Both the position numbers and the translations under genes were made by a program. Shown piece by piece: positions 13,964 to 22,582 of a DNA stretch of 31,966 nucleotides; the first letter of the stretch is position 1; each line of letters opens with the position of its first letter. The DNA comes from a virus. The DNA lies in the IMG/VR virus record IMGVR_UViG_3300036791_000363, positions 1 to 31,966 of that record; one strand, written 5' to 3'. The notes under the pieces were generated by a model. The model saw nothing but the letters and a program-made list of their open reading frames with translations. It searched no databases and had not been told where the DNA came from.

Positions 13964-15180
13964 GCCTGCACACTTTCGGGACGGCCGGCACGACTTTTGG
14001 GACGGCCGCCGTTGAGCGGCCCGACCTCGCGGATCGGTGCCGGCGACGCGAGCGCCTCGAGCGCCGGCCGCCAGTAGGCGTCGGTGACGAGGTCGGCGTC
14101 GTAGCCGGCGGCGAACGCGACCGCAGCCGCCCTGAGCTCGACGTCGTCGCGCGCCTCGTAGGCGGCCTCGAGCGCCTCGACGATCGAGTCGATCGCCGGC
14201 ACCACGAAGAACGATTCCTGCAGCGCATCCCACCACGGGTCGCCGCGCACGAGCCACCCGGCGCCGCAGAGCTCAGTCATCGCGGAATGATTCGAGGTGA
14301 TGACGGGCACGCCGCAGGCCTGCGCCTCGATGAGCGGGATGCCGAACCCTTCGCCCATCGATGGCATCAAGAGCGCGTCGAACATCTGATAGATGCCGGC
14401 GACGACGCGCGGCGGCGCGCAGAGGTCGAAGAGTTTCGGGTCGGGGAACTTGACGCGGTCGACCGGCGCGCCGACGGCGCCCGTCAAGAGGTCGAGGTCG
14501 ATGCCGCCGCCGGCGGTCGGCGTCGACCGGGTGTGGACGTACAGCCAGGCGTCCGGGTGCTCGCGCGCGAACCGTGAGAAGGCGAGGAAGGCCTGCGGGA
14601 ACGCTTTGCGCGGCAGCGCCGCGGTGCCCTGATTCGCGCCGACCATGCCGACGAGGAAGGCGTCGTCGGGTATCCCCAGGCCGGCGCGGTAGTCGGCGCG
14701 GAGCTCGGGCATCGGCCGGAAGAGCTCGGTGTCGACGCCGTGCGGAACGTACAGCGGCCCGAGCCCGAAAGCCTCGAGCTGCGCCTCGCCGAAGCGGCTC
14801 ATCGCGATCGGCCGCACCCGTTGATCCGAGAGCACCTTGAGCACGAGCGGCGGGACCGGGTAGTGATCGATCGGCGCCCAAACCGCGGCCTCGAGCCCGT
14901 CCGGCCAAAGGTCCGGCTGCAGCACCCAGGCGTCGCACAATGCGATCACGAGCTCGGCGTCGTGATGCTCGGCGTAGGTCTCGAGCCCCTTGTTCCCCCA
15001 GGCGCCGTCGGTCGGGTAGATCGTGAGCCCGCCGGCGTTGATCGTCATCGACTGCACGCCGTAGTTGCAGGCGACGGCGAGGTCGTGCCCGAGCTCGGCG
15101 ATCCGCGGCAGGAAGAGCGAGGCCTGCTCGCCGTACCCGGACCCGACGCCGGGCGCGTTCCCGAGCCAGAGGATTCTCAT
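13960..15180 (-). CDS. GT4-family glycosyltransferase
   Basis: The 406-residue product has two Rossmann-like halves of a GT-B enzyme. The first starts MRILWLGNAPGVGSGYGEQA. The second has HGVDTELFRP (147-156) and the donor-binding E-x7-E signature in GEGFGIPLIEAQACGVPVIT (E277 and E285). It should retain anomeric configuration while transferring a sugar. The C-terminus is basic (GGRPKSRAGRPESVQA). The start ATG 15180-15178 overlaps the tail terminator stop in an ATGA and the stop overlaps the GT2 gene. It is thus built into the structural operon and expressed with late genes. Confidence 0.92.
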   Translation of the reverse strand: MRILWLGNAPGVGSGYGEQASLFLPRIAELGHDLAVACNYGVQSMTINAGGLTIYPTDGAWGNKGLETYAEHHDAELVIALCDAWVLQPDLWPDGLEAAVWAPIDHYPVPPLVLKVLSDQRVRPIAMSRFGEAQLEAFGLGPLYVPHGVDTELFRPMPELRADYRAGLGIPDDAFLVGMVGANQGTAALPRKAFPQAFLAFSRFAREHPDAWLYVHTRSTPTAGGGIDLDLLTGAVGAPVDRVKFPDPKLFDLCAPPRVVAGIYQMFDALLMPSMGEGFGIPLIEAQACGVPVITSNHSAMTELCGAGWLVRGDPWWDALQESFFVVPAIDSIVEALEAAYEARDDVELRAAAVAFAAGYDADLVTDAYWRPALEALASPAPIREVGPLNGGRPKSRAGRPESVQA

Positions 15181-15626
15181 CGCACCATCACGACGCGCCA
15201 CTCGACGCCGAGCAGGTTGCCGGCGCCGCCGGGATCGATGTAGACGATGTGACCGGACGGCCCCTCGACTCGAAGGTCGCCGATGAGGCCGCCGAGCGTT
15301 GTGTCGGCGTAGATCGCGGCGGCGACCGAGAGCGGCGAGCTCGAGTCGATCATCTGCAGGAGTAGCTCTTGCCCGCCTTCGTTCTCGGCGGTCGACACTC
15401 GAGCGCGGACGGTGAACGCGACCTCTTGCTCGCGGTAGCCCATACTCGTCTGCTCGGCGAACGGGTCGCCGGGGTAGACGTCGACGACCGGCGGCGTCGG
15501 GTTGAAGAGCCGGATGCCGGCGACCTGCAGGTCGGGGATCGCGTCGTCGCCGTCGAGGCCGGCCTCGACCTGGTCTCGCAGCGCATAGGCGACGTCGAGC
15601 AGCGCCGCCTTCGCGACCGCGCTCAC
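15177..15626 (-). CDS. probable tail terminator/tail completion protein
   Basis: The 149-residue product begins VSAVAKAALLDVAYALRDQV and continues with AGIRLFNPTPPVVDVYPGDP and EQEVAFTVRARVSTAENEGG. It ends with a strand-rich LLGVEWRVVMVR. This alpha-plus-beta layout and the position after the head-tail connector and before the major tail protein fit the tail terminator that caps the tube. I chose GTG 15626-15624 for its GTGA overlap; an ATG 12 bases upstream is possible. Its normal neighbour, the major tail protein, is displaced by the two glycosyltransferase genes. Confidence 0.7.
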   Translation of the reverse strand: MSAVAKAALLDVAYALRDQVEAGLDGDDAIPDLQVAGIRLFNPTPPVVDVYPGDPFAEQTSMGYREQEVAFTVRARVSTAENEGGQELLLQMIDSSSPLSVAAAIYADTTLGGLIGDLRVEGPSGHIVYIDPGGAGNLLGVEWRVVMVR

Positions 15627-16252
15627 GCTAGCCCCCATCCCTGCTTGAGCGGCGCGAGCTTATGCGCGTGCCGGTCCCACGAGTCGCGCGCGGTGTAGAC
15701 GAGATTCGGCTCGCCCATCCCGATGATCCCGAAGGGTGATTCCTCTTGCTGCCAGTGTTCGACGGCGCGCTCGAGGCAGACCTCGGTCACGAGCGCGACC
15801 TGCCAGCCGGCCAGGTCGTCGACGCGCGAGATCTCGGAGTCGATCTCGCCAGTCGCGGTCAGCAGCACCCGTTCCATCGCGGCCGTCTGGTCGGCGGTCG
15901 GGGTGCGGATCTTGAGGATCCGCGCGAGCTCGTCGGTCGTGCCGTAGGTGTCGCCCGTCGGCGGCGCGCCCGGCGCGCTCGAGGTGACGACGAGGTCGTC
16001 GATCGAGACCTTCGCCGGGTTCGTCGTGCCGTCGAGCGACCAGAGCAGGGTGTATTGCCCGGCGTCCGGCGGGCTCGTGCGGGTCGCGGCGTAGATGCCC
16101 GAGCCGGCCGGTGTTTCGATGATCCCGGTCGGGTCGAGCGGGTCGGTGATGCCGCCCTGGTTGTCGAGCAGGCCGAGCGCGAGCGTGCCGACCAGGCCGG
16201 TCTCGCCGGCGGCAAAGACGGCCTCGTAGCCGGTGCTTGGGGCGACGTTCAT
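15623..16252 (-). CDS. head-tail connector with extra N-terminal beta domain
   Basis: Residues about 105-209 look like a gp6-type head-tail adaptor: GTTDELARILKIRTPTADQT, EVCLERAVEHWQQEESPFGI and VYTARDSWDRHAHKLAPLKQ. Adaptors ring the portal and join it to the tail. Residues 1-95 form a separate beta-rich, Ig-like segment (GTLALGLLDNQGGITDPLDP, SGIYAATRTSPPDAGQYTLL). Typical adaptors are about 100-120 residues, so this is a fusion of a small beta domain onto the connector. The start ATG 16252-16250 sits in an ATGA overlap. Confidence 0.72.
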   Translation of the reverse strand: MNVAPSTGYEAVFAAGETGLVGTLALGLLDNQGGITDPLDPTGIIETPAGSGIYAATRTSPPDAGQYTLLWSLDGTTNPAKVSIDDLVVTSSAPGAPPTGDTYGTTDELARILKIRTPTADQTAAMERVLLTATGEIDSEISRVDDLAGWQVALVTEVCLERAVEHWQQEESPFGIIGMGEPNLVYTARDSWDRHAHKLAPLKQGWGLA

Positions 16253-17067
16253 GCGCTACCGAAGGCCAGGTGATCGCCGTTGATCTGCCACCAGCGGAGC
16301 AGGCCGCGCAGGTTCACGCCGGCCGTGAAGCCAAGCGTGATCGTGAGCTTGATGATGAGCTGGTCGCCATATTTCGCCTGCACATCGGCGAGCGGCGCGC
16401 CGTTCCCGAACTCGCTGTTTGAGCCGTCGTCGGAGTCGTACCGCCACGTGCCCGAGGTGGCGACGTACTCCTGGAAGATGCCGGGCCCCTCGCTTGGGAA
16501 GTCTTGTGTGCCCGGTGTGTAGATCGCGTCATGCTGGACGCCGTCGGTGTCTTGCATGTAGACGCGGGCATAGGGTGCCGACTCGACTGTCCCGGAGTCG
16601 TCGCGGTAACGCATGTTGAACGCGATGTTCCTGACGGCCGAGAAGGGTTGCCCGTTAAGGCCGAGGTAGCGCAGCGATCCCCCGCTCGCGGCAGCGTCCG
16701 CGTAGGGGCCGAAGGTGACGCCGTCCGGGGTGAGCACGGCCGTCGGGTTCGACGGCTGCCACGGGTCGGCGAGCTCGGCGACCTTGTGCCACACAACCTC
16801 GACGAGGATCGCGTCGAGGTCCTTCTGCGTCACGCTCGGGGTGAGCGGGAAGTTGCCGGTGCCGTCGTCGACGGGGCTGTTGCCGGAGACACCGGGTGTG
16901 CCCGTGACGTCGGTTAGGTCGAGCAGCGACGTCGGCCCGCCGGTCTGCGGCTCGTACTCGTGCTTTTCCTCGGCCTCGTTGTAGACGAGCGTCGACCCGT
17001 CCTTCATCGCGGACGGGTCGACGTCGAGGAGTCTGCTCAGGTCACGGATGACCCGGATCGCTGCCAC
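16249..17067 (-). CDS. probable capsid decoration or accessory structural protein
   Basis: The 272-residue product lies between the major capsid protein and the connector, where decoration and head-fibre genes occur. It begins MAAIRVIRDLSRLLDVDPSA, with a Gly/Asp/Thr-rich linker (SLLDLTDVTGTPGVSGNSPV). The beta-rich body contains SLRYLGLNGQPFSAVRN and ITLGFTAGVNLRGLLRWW. The start GTG 17067-17065 has an AGGGAG site 8 bases away. GAGCTC, dense in neighbouring genes, occurs only once in about 800 bases here, so codon use differs and the gene may be a recent acquisition. No enzyme motif is seen. Confidence 0.6.
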   Translation of the reverse strand: MAAIRVIRDLSRLLDVDPSAMKDGSTLVYNEAEEKHEYEPQTGGPTSLLDLTDVTGTPGVSGNSPVDDGTGNFPLTPSVTQKDLDAILVEVVWHKVAELADPWQPSNPTAVLTPDGVTFGPYADAAASGGSLRYLGLNGQPFSAVRNIAFNMRYRDDSGTVESAPYARVYMQDTDGVQHDAIYTPGTQDFPSEGPGIFQEYVATSGTWRYDSDDGSNSEFGNGAPLADVQAKYGDQLIIKLTITLGFTAGVNLRGLLRWWQINGDHLAFGSA

Positions 17068-17086
17068 GGTCGAGCTCCCTCCGCGG

Positions 17087-18364
17087 CTAGGCGATGTGAA
17101 TGAACCGATTCGAGTCGAACACCTTGCTCTTGAAGGCGCCGATCACGCCGACCTGCATCCCGCCGATCGTCGGCTCGACGGCGCGGAGCTCGACCGGCGC
17201 GCCGGGGTTCTCGCCGACGAGGTACGCGCTCGCGTCGCCGAGGATCGCCCGGTTCGTCGTCGGGAAGCCGAAGCTGCCGACGACCTGTAGGCCCATGAAA
17301 TTGCCGGTCTTGTTCGCGAGGTCGAGCCCGCCGATCGGCGAGACCTGCACAACGTTCGCCGACCCGAGCCCCGCCAATTGGTAGTAGCGGTCGAGCGAGA
17401 GATACAGCGTGTCGGTTCTCGAGCGGCCGCCGGTTTGCGAGTCGATCGCCGCGAGGCCGGACGCGATCGAGTTTCGCCACGCATTGAAGTCGTCGGTGCC
17501 GGCGGTGCCGAGGTGCACCGTCGAGGTGCCGCCCGAGTCGGCGTCGAGCTCGGTCGCGCCGGCGACCTCGGTCGCGCGGGAGTAGGCCTCGGCGGCGAGG
17601 TCGAACCAGAGCATCAGCGCGTCGGGGTTCGACCAAGTGATCGTCTGCCAGGAGAGGTCGCCGCCGCCGATGTAGGTGTCGGCGGTGAGCGTCTGCATCG
17701 ATACCTGCATGTTCGCGGTGCCGCCCTCGGTTTTCTCGGCCGTCTGCTTCAAGGCCTGCGGCCGCTGATCGATCTTCGGGTAGGTGAGCGACCCGGTCGT
17801 GAGCGGGACCTGCCGGCCCGAGGCGACGACCGGCCGATTCATCGAGATGAGGTCCATGATCGTCGAGATGTGCGTCGGCGGGAGAAGGCCGGCGACCTGC
17901 GTCGTCGTGGTGTTGACGACGCGCTTCAAGGTCGCGAGCCGCTCGATCGCGGCCTCGCGCATGTGCGGAGCTGCGTCGGGCCCGCCGGCGGCGGCGCTCG
18001 CGATCAGGGGGTAGCGGACGATGAGCTCGTCGCGCGCGTACTGCGCGAAGTTGCGGTAGACGGGCCCGTCGGGTGTGAGCTGCGAGTCGTGCGTCGCGGC
18101 CGCCGCCGGCGTGTCGCCGCGGAGTAGCGCCGAGACGTCGCGCGACCTGCCGGACCGCTCGAGCTCGTCGGCGAGCAGCACGATTTCGGCCTCGAGCTCG
18201 CCGCCGCGGCTGCGGTAGCGCTCGAGGTGCGCCTGCTCGTTCTCGTCGAGGTCGCGCTGCTCGTCCTCGGCGAGCCCGACGATGTCTGCGATCTTCTCGG
18301 TGTTGCGCTGCCGCTCGTCGGCGAGCCGCTCGAGCCGCATACGGACGGTGTTCGTGCCGGCCAT
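17087..18364 (-). CDS. HK97-fold major capsid protein
   Basis: The 425-residue product has a charged N-terminal coiled coil at about 8-80 (MRLERLADERQRNTEKIADI, LERYRSRGGELEAEIVLLAD). This is the delta domain that acts as scaffold and is removed by the protease at 18504-19457. The mature shell part follows with HK97-type segments: TTTTQVAGLLPPTHISTIMD, YPKIDQRPQALKQTAEKTEG and PIGGLDLANKTGNFMGLQVV. I chose ATG 18364-18362 because GGGAGG lies 8 bases upstream; the GTG at 18373 overlaps that site. Order and length are normal for HK97-like heads. Confidence 0.93.
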   Translation of the reverse strand: MAGTNTVRMRLERLADERQRNTEKIADIVGLAEDEQRDLDENEQAHLERYRSRGGELEAEIVLLADELERSGRSRDVSALLRGDTPAAAATHDSQLTPDGPVYRNFAQYARDELIVRYPLIASAAAGGPDAAPHMREAAIERLATLKRVVNTTTTQVAGLLPPTHISTIMDLISMNRPVVASGRQVPLTTGSLTYPKIDQRPQALKQTAEKTEGGTANMQVSMQTLTADTYIGGGDLSWQTITWSNPDALMLWFDLAAEAYSRATEVAGATELDADSGGTSTVHLGTAGTDDFNAWRNSIASGLAAIDSQTGGRSRTDTLYLSLDRYYQLAGLGSANVVQVSPIGGLDLANKTGNFMGLQVVGSFGFPTTNRAILGDASAYLVGENPGAPVELRAVEPTIGGMQVGVIGAFKSKVFDSNRFIHIA

Positions 18365-18503
18365 TCCGGGCACCTCCCAGGGGTCGTCGATATGTGAACC
18401 CGGCGGGTGATGCCCTCAGAGCTTGCGACGGTGACGCCTTCTAGTGGCGCGGTGATCGCTTCATCGGCCCGGCACGGTGCGCCGTTAACGCGGAATCGTA
18501 CGG
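18365..18503. other. intergenic gap between protease and capsid genes
   Basis: This is one of the few gaps in the late region (139 bases). It carries the capsid ribosome site (GGGAGG). One minus-strand frame stays open but has no ATG, GTG or TTG and shows relaxed third-position composition, so I do not call a gene. A capsid promoter or leader structure may be present, but I cannot identify boxes with confidence. Confidence 0.5.
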
Positions 18504-19457
18504 TTACCCGCGCGCGAGCGCCACTAGCGACGCCGGCGGCGTCATCTTCGCTTGCCCGTAGAACCGGATCAGCTTGCGCGCGGCCGCGGCCTTCTGCGCG
18601 CCGGTGACGTTCTTGAGCGGCGCCCGTCCGCCCGAGAGCGCCGCCGCGGCGGGCCCGAGCGCGTTCGAGTTTAGGGTGCCGTCGGGCTCGAGCACCGGCA
18701 CCGAGGCGCGCTCTTTCGCCGGCCCGGTGCCGGCGCGGACGATCAGGCAGGCGCGGAGGTACTGCTCGTCGCTGTAGCGCGCCGCCGACCCGTCCCACGG
18801 CTTGCCCGTGACCGCGACCCGGTGCAGCGGCACGATCCCGAGCGCCTCGAGGCGGCCGGTGACGGCCTCGTCGAGCTCGGGCACGACGAGCGGCTCGGTG
18901 CGGATCGCGAGCACCTCGGCGCCGGGGTAGGCGGGGAAGCGGCAGAGCGAGACGGCGTCGATGTGCGCGCGTAGCCGCTGCACGATCCCGTCGACGCGCC
19001 TCGAGCGCAGCGCGGCGAACTCGACCGAGACGCCGCCGAGCATCTTCGCGTCGACGAGCTGCAGCGCTTTGTCGGCGTCGGTGCCGTCGAGCACCCGGAA
19101 GCTGCCCTCGAGGTAGTCGGCGCGGTCGTGGAGGTCGGTGCCGTGCCCGATGATCCCGCGGATTCCCGGCTCGTGCTCGACGTTGAGCCACATCTTCACG
19201 CGGTCGGGTGCGGCGAGCTGCCGCTCGAACGCGCCGGGCAGGAACGTCTCACGGTAGGGGATCAGGTTCGGCGGGTCCGCGACGGTCGCCTCGACGTTGT
19301 AGGGGATGAGCCGCAGGTCGAGCGTGCGGCCGTCGCCGACGGCGAGCTCGGCCTCGAACGTGCGCTGCAGCTTGCTCGGCCCGGCGAACTCGGGCTCGAG
19401 CTCGGTCTCGAGCTCGACGTCGAGCTCGGTCTCGGTCGGTGTCTCGGTGGCGCTCAT
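18504..19457 (-). CDS. prohead protease
   Basis: The 317-residue product begins with an acidic lead (TETPTETELDVELETELEPE). An HK97-type serine protease domain follows at about 30-185. H95 in LNVEHEPG and S144 in MLGGVSVEF are the predicted catalytic pair. It trims the capsid delta domain, portal and itself during head maturation. The C-terminal third (GKPWDGSAARYSDEQYLRAC and KAAAARKLIRFYGQAKMTPP) is a helical extension often fused to actinophage proteases. The start ATG 19457-19455 overlaps the portal stop in an ATGA. Confidence 0.92.
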   Translation of the reverse strand: MSATETPTETELDVELETELEPEFAGPSKLQRTFEAELAVGDGRTLDLRLIPYNVEATVADPPNLIPYRETFLPGAFERQLAAPDRVKMWLNVEHEPGIRGIIGHGTDLHDRADYLEGSFRVLDGTDADKALQLVDAKMLGGVSVEFAALRSRRVDGIVQRLRAHIDAVSLCRFPAYPGAEVLAIRTEPLVVPELDEAVTGRLEALGIVPLHRVAVTGKPWDGSAARYSDEQYLRACLIVRAGTGPAKERASVPVLEPDGTLNSNALGPAAAALSGGRAPLKNVTGAQKAAAARKLIRFYGQAKMTPPASLVALARG

Positions 19458-20671
19458 GCCATCACCGTCGGTCGTAGCTCTTGCACGGCTGCGAGCTCGC
19501 CGGCGTCGACGGGCCCGGCGGCCGCGGTCGGCGGCTCGGTGAGCTCTTCGAGCGCCGGCCCCTGCTCGAGCGGCGGTAGCTGCAGTAGCGCCGCCCTCGC
19601 CTCGTCCTTAGACACGATTCCCTCCTTCTCTAGCGCGATCCAAGCGTCGACCTGGACCTGGAACGTCGGCGCGAGCACGGCGCGCGCGTCGAACTCGACC
19701 CACGAGCCTCGCGGCAGCATGTTCGCCGAGAGAGCCCGCTGTATTCGGTGCGCGGCCGGCCGGAGCTCGGTGCGCCACCAGACCTCGAAGAGCGACTCGG
19801 GATTCTGATAGGTGAGGTTGTGCTCGGCCGGCATGTTGAGCATGTAGCTCGGGATCGAGAACGCTGAGGCGATCGCGCGCGCGTCGTACTGCTCGAGGTC
19901 GAGCAGCGCGAGGTCGGCCGGCGAGAATTGCAGCTTCTCGAGGTCGATGCCGGGGTCGAGCACGGCCGGCACGCCGCGACCCGCTCGCGCCCTTGCGGCG
20001 ACCCACTGAGTCTGTATCGCCTGCGCCTGGTCGGGTGTGAGCTTCCGCTGCGACTTGAGCACCGCGTTCGGGATCGCGCCGCCCTCGCTCACGACCGAGG
20101 CAGCGAGCTCGGTCGCGCCGATCATCCCCCAGATAACCGAGCTGTACGACTGCAGCGCGCTTGTGCCCCGCAGCCCGCCGCGCGGGTCCCGGGATATCTG
20201 CACGACGTCGCCGGGGTCGAGCTCGACCTGCATCGAACGGTAGATGCGCTGCCCCTTGATCGCCTGCACGTTCACCGTGAGCGGGTCGAGCACCGTCCAC
20301 GCCGCCGGGTAGCCGGTCACATAACGATCGGTGACATAAAGGAAGGCGTCGCCGTGCGCGTACATAGACCACGCCGCGGCGAACACAGCGTCGCCGATCC
20401 CGTTCGGGAACCAAACCGGGTCGGGGTTCGCGATCCACGCCGGCTCGCTCGAGCCGAAGAACCGCAGCGGCATCGTCGCGATCTCCTGCGAGCAGAGCTG
20501 CAGGCAGCGATTCACGACCCAGACACGGTCGGCGAGCCGCGGCGACCACCCGACCCAGACGCCGGAGGTGTCGGGCCCGAACACGTCCCACCACGCATCG
20601 AAGAACGGCGCGAGCGGCCCGTCGCCGAGGTCGGGCGGCGTCTCGCGCTTCCGGGCCGGCCAGAGTTTCAA
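19454..20671 (-). CDS. portal protein
   Basis: The 405-residue product has the HK97 portal pattern: DRVWVVNRCLQLCSQEIATM, the wing segment PLRFFGSSEPAWIANPDPVW, and the clip/stem part SYMLNMPAEHNLTYQNPESL followed by FEVWWRTELRPAAHRIQRAL. Twelve copies form the DNA entry ring at one capsid vertex. The start is TTG 20671-20669, in a TTGA overlap with the terminase stop; its reading starts MKLWPARKRETPPD. The Pro/Glu-rich C-terminus is probably disordered. Confidence 0.93.
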   Translation of the reverse strand: MKLWPARKRETPPDLGDGPLAPFFDAWWDVFGPDTSGVWVGWSPRLADRVWVVNRCLQLCSQEIATMPLRFFGSSEPAWIANPDPVWFPNGIGDAVFAAAWSMYAHGDAFLYVTDRYVTGYPAAWTVLDPLTVNVQAIKGQRIYRSMQVELDPGDVVQISRDPRGGLRGTSALQSYSSVIWGMIGATELAASVVSEGGAIPNAVLKSQRKLTPDQAQAIQTQWVAARARAGRGVPAVLDPGIDLEKLQFSPADLALLDLEQYDARAIASAFSIPSYMLNMPAEHNLTYQNPESLFEVWWRTELRPAAHRIQRALSANMLPRGSWVEFDARAVLAPTFQVQVDAWIALEKEGIVSKDEARAALLQLPPLEQGPALEELTEPPTAAAGPVDAGELAAVQELRPTVMA

Positions 20672-22107
20672 TAGATCACCGGGTCGCTAGACGGGTCCCA
20701 TCCGAGCGTCGCCGCTCCCCAGAGCGCGAGCGTCGCGGCGACGAGCGGCGAGATATCGACGGTCGAGCTCTTCCGCGACCACGCCCAGGCGTCGCCGAGC
20801 GGCCGCCGGGTCGCGCCGCGCAAAGCCGAGGCGAGCTCACCCGACCCGAGGTGCCGTAGCTCTTCCTGCTCGACCAGGTCGACGAGCATCCCGCACGCCT
20901 TCGCGTGGTCGCCCGTCGTGACGGTCTCGACGGCGACGCCGGCCTCGTCGCAGCGGTAGATGAGCGAGCCGGCCGGGCCGGCCCCGTCGGTCATCACCGC
21001 GATCGGGTTCCACCGTTCGACGAGCTGCGCGAGCCGCGGCACGACCCACGCGGTGCCGGGCCGATGATCGGTGAGCTCGACGTGCAAGAGCCCGTCCGCG
21101 CGCCGGCCGGCGGCCGCGATCGCCGAGCTCGAGCGGTCCGGCGCGACGTCGAACGCAAAGCAGACGGCGCCGGCGAGCTCGCTGCTCTCGTCGACGAGCG
21201 CGAGCCACCGGGCGGCCGCGATCACCGCACCGTCGTCGGGCTCGGTCGCCGGCCAGGCGCCGATGCCGAGCCGCTCGACGGCGAACGTGCGCCGGTCGAC
21301 GGTCCGGAGCTCGTCGGCGACGGCCTCGCGGCTGATCCGAATGTCAAGGCCGGGGTTCGCGGCCTGCCACGAGGCCGGATCGTCGAGCAGCGCCGGGTCG
21401 AGCAGCTCGGGCCGCTCGCACTCGAGCGACCACTCGAAGTAGGCGAGCCGGCGATCGTCGCCGGCGATCGCGCGCTCACGCACACGAGCGAACACGACGC
21501 CGTCCGGGTGAATCAGCTCGTCGACGGCGCTGCCGGTGTACCACCGCTGCCGGTCGCGCATCGCCGCCTGCGTGAACGTCAGCGCGCCGATCGAGGCCTC
21601 GGTGATGAACATCGCCTCGTCGTAGACCACGAGCGGCGCCGAGAACCCGCGGCCGCCGCTCTTCGTCCGCGCGAAGAAAAGAATCCGCGACCCGTCGAGC
21701 AGCTCGATCCCTTCCTCGCCGTGCGTGCGGCTCACCTTCCGCACCTCGCAGTCGAGCTCGGGGGTCGACTCGATCAGCTCGAGTAGCCGCAGGAAGTGTT
21801 CTTTGGCGGTCTTGAAGTGTTGCGCCGAGTGAATCGTGAGCCGCTCGCCGGTGAGGAAGAGCGCCGCGAGCTCGCGCGCCTCGAGCACCGCGTTCTTCCC
21901 GTTCTGCCGCGGCACACATAGCCCGACCTCGGCCGCCGCCCACCGGCCCCCGTCGCCTTCGCCGAGCGCGACGTCGAGCACGAGCGCTTCCCACGGGTCG
22001 AGCTCGAGCCCGGCACGCGCGGCGAGCTCGATCGCCTCGACGCCGGCGCTCGAGCTGTAGTCCGGTGCGACGAGGATGCGCGGCATCGTGACCTCCGCGA
22101 CGCTCAC
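20668..22107 (-). CDS. terL: terminase large subunit
   Basis: The 479-residue packaging motor has an N-terminal ATPase with a deviant Walker A VPRQNGKN (65-72) and Walker B VVYDEA (160-165; D163, E164). Its C-terminal RNase H-like nuclease has acidic residues D320 in FDVAPD, D374 in MTDGAG and D451 in VDISPLVAA. It cuts concatemers and pumps DNA into proheads. The GTG at 22107 makes a GTGA overlap with terS. An ATG at 22086 (MPRILVAPDY) has a better-spaced GGAGG, so the true start may be eight codons in. The HNH neighbour at 22579 fits HK97-type cos packaging. Confidence 0.94.
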   Translation of the reverse strand: MSVAEVTMPRILVAPDYSSSAGVEAIELAARAGLELDPWEALVLDVALGEGDGGRWAAAEVGLCVPRQNGKNAVLEARELAALFLTGERLTIHSAQHFKTAKEHFLRLLELIESTPELDCEVRKVSRTHGEEGIELLDGSRILFFARTKSGGRGFSAPLVVYDEAMFITEASIGALTFTQAAMRDRQRWYTGSAVDELIHPDGVVFARVRERAIAGDDRRLAYFEWSLECERPELLDPALLDDPASWQAANPGLDIRISREAVADELRTVDRRTFAVERLGIGAWPATEPDDGAVIAAARWLALVDESSELAGAVCFAFDVAPDRSSSAIAAAGRRADGLLHVELTDHRPGTAWVVPRLAQLVERWNPIAVMTDGAGPAGSLIYRCDEAGVAVETVTTGDHAKACGMLVDLVEQEELRHLGSGELASALRGATRRPLGDAWAWSRKSSTVDISPLVAATLALWGAATLGWDPSSDPVIY

Positions 22108-22397
22108 GCGAGCCCTGCCCTACGATCCGCCCGCCGGCGTCTGAGCTCGTCGAGGTCGCCGCCCGTCGACGGGACGGGCGCCGGCGCCTCGACCCGCCGG
22201 CTCGGCCGGCCCCACCGATCCGGGTAGCCGCGCTCGAGCAGCCACGCCGCCGCGCGCCAGTCGGGCCCGCCGGCGAGCACCCGGTCGATCAGCACGGCCT
22301 CGCTCACCTCGAGCGGGTGCAGCCTGCAGCGCTCGCCGCCCGGACGCGGACGATTCCGACACGGCCGCCCGCGCAAAGTGATCCCGGTGCAGCTCAC
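22104..22397 (-). CDS. terS: terminase small subunit-like protein with zinc-binding N-terminus
   Basis: The 97-residue product starts at GTG 22397-22395 in a GTGA overlap. Residues 3-27 hold C3, C13, C24 and H27, a likely zinc knuckle. Residues 28-68 (LEVSEAVLIDRVLAGGPDWR, AAAWLLERGYPDRWGRPSRR) match the helical DNA-binding pattern of small terminase subunits, in which AAxWLLER-x-PxxWG is common. It should recognise the packaging site and recruit TerL, encoded next. The C-terminus is Arg-rich. A zinc finger ahead of the helical part is less usual. Confidence 0.75.
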   Translation of the reverse strand: MSCTGITLRGRPCRNRPRPGGERCRLHPLEVSEAVLIDRVLAGGPDWRAAAWLLERGYPDRWGRPSRRVEAPAPVPSTGGDLDELRRRRADRRAGLA

Positions 22398-22582
22398 GCC
22401 GGCGAGCTCCCGGCGCCGGCGCGCTCGGCGAGACGCACGGGGGGTCGACCGAGCGCGCCGACGGAGTCCACCGGGAGAACGGGAACGAAGAGGCAGCTCG
22501 CCGCACCGCGGCACCGCTCGAGCCCGAGCTCGAGACCCGGCCGGCACGTGCACGGCCGCGGCCAGAGCTCGCGCCGCTTCAC
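22394..22582 (-). CDS. hypothetical Cys-containing protein, 62 aa
   Basis: The start GTG 22582-22580 and the stop both sit in GTGA overlaps between the HNH gene and terS. The product begins VKRRELWPRPCTCRPGLELG and has four Cys (11, 13, 24, 30) that could bind zinc. The rest (LFVPVLPVDSVGALGRPPV) is Pro/Val-rich. G/C third positions support coding. I do not recognise it; a packaging accessory role is suggested only by position. Confidence 0.6.
   Translation of the reverse strand: MKRRELWPRPCTCRPGLELGLERCRGAASCLFVPVLPVDSVGALGRPPVRLAERAGAGSSPA

Noticed and set aside
18365-18503. A small gene between protease and capsid
   Set aside because: One frame is open but has no start codon, and its third-position composition is like non-coding DNA here.
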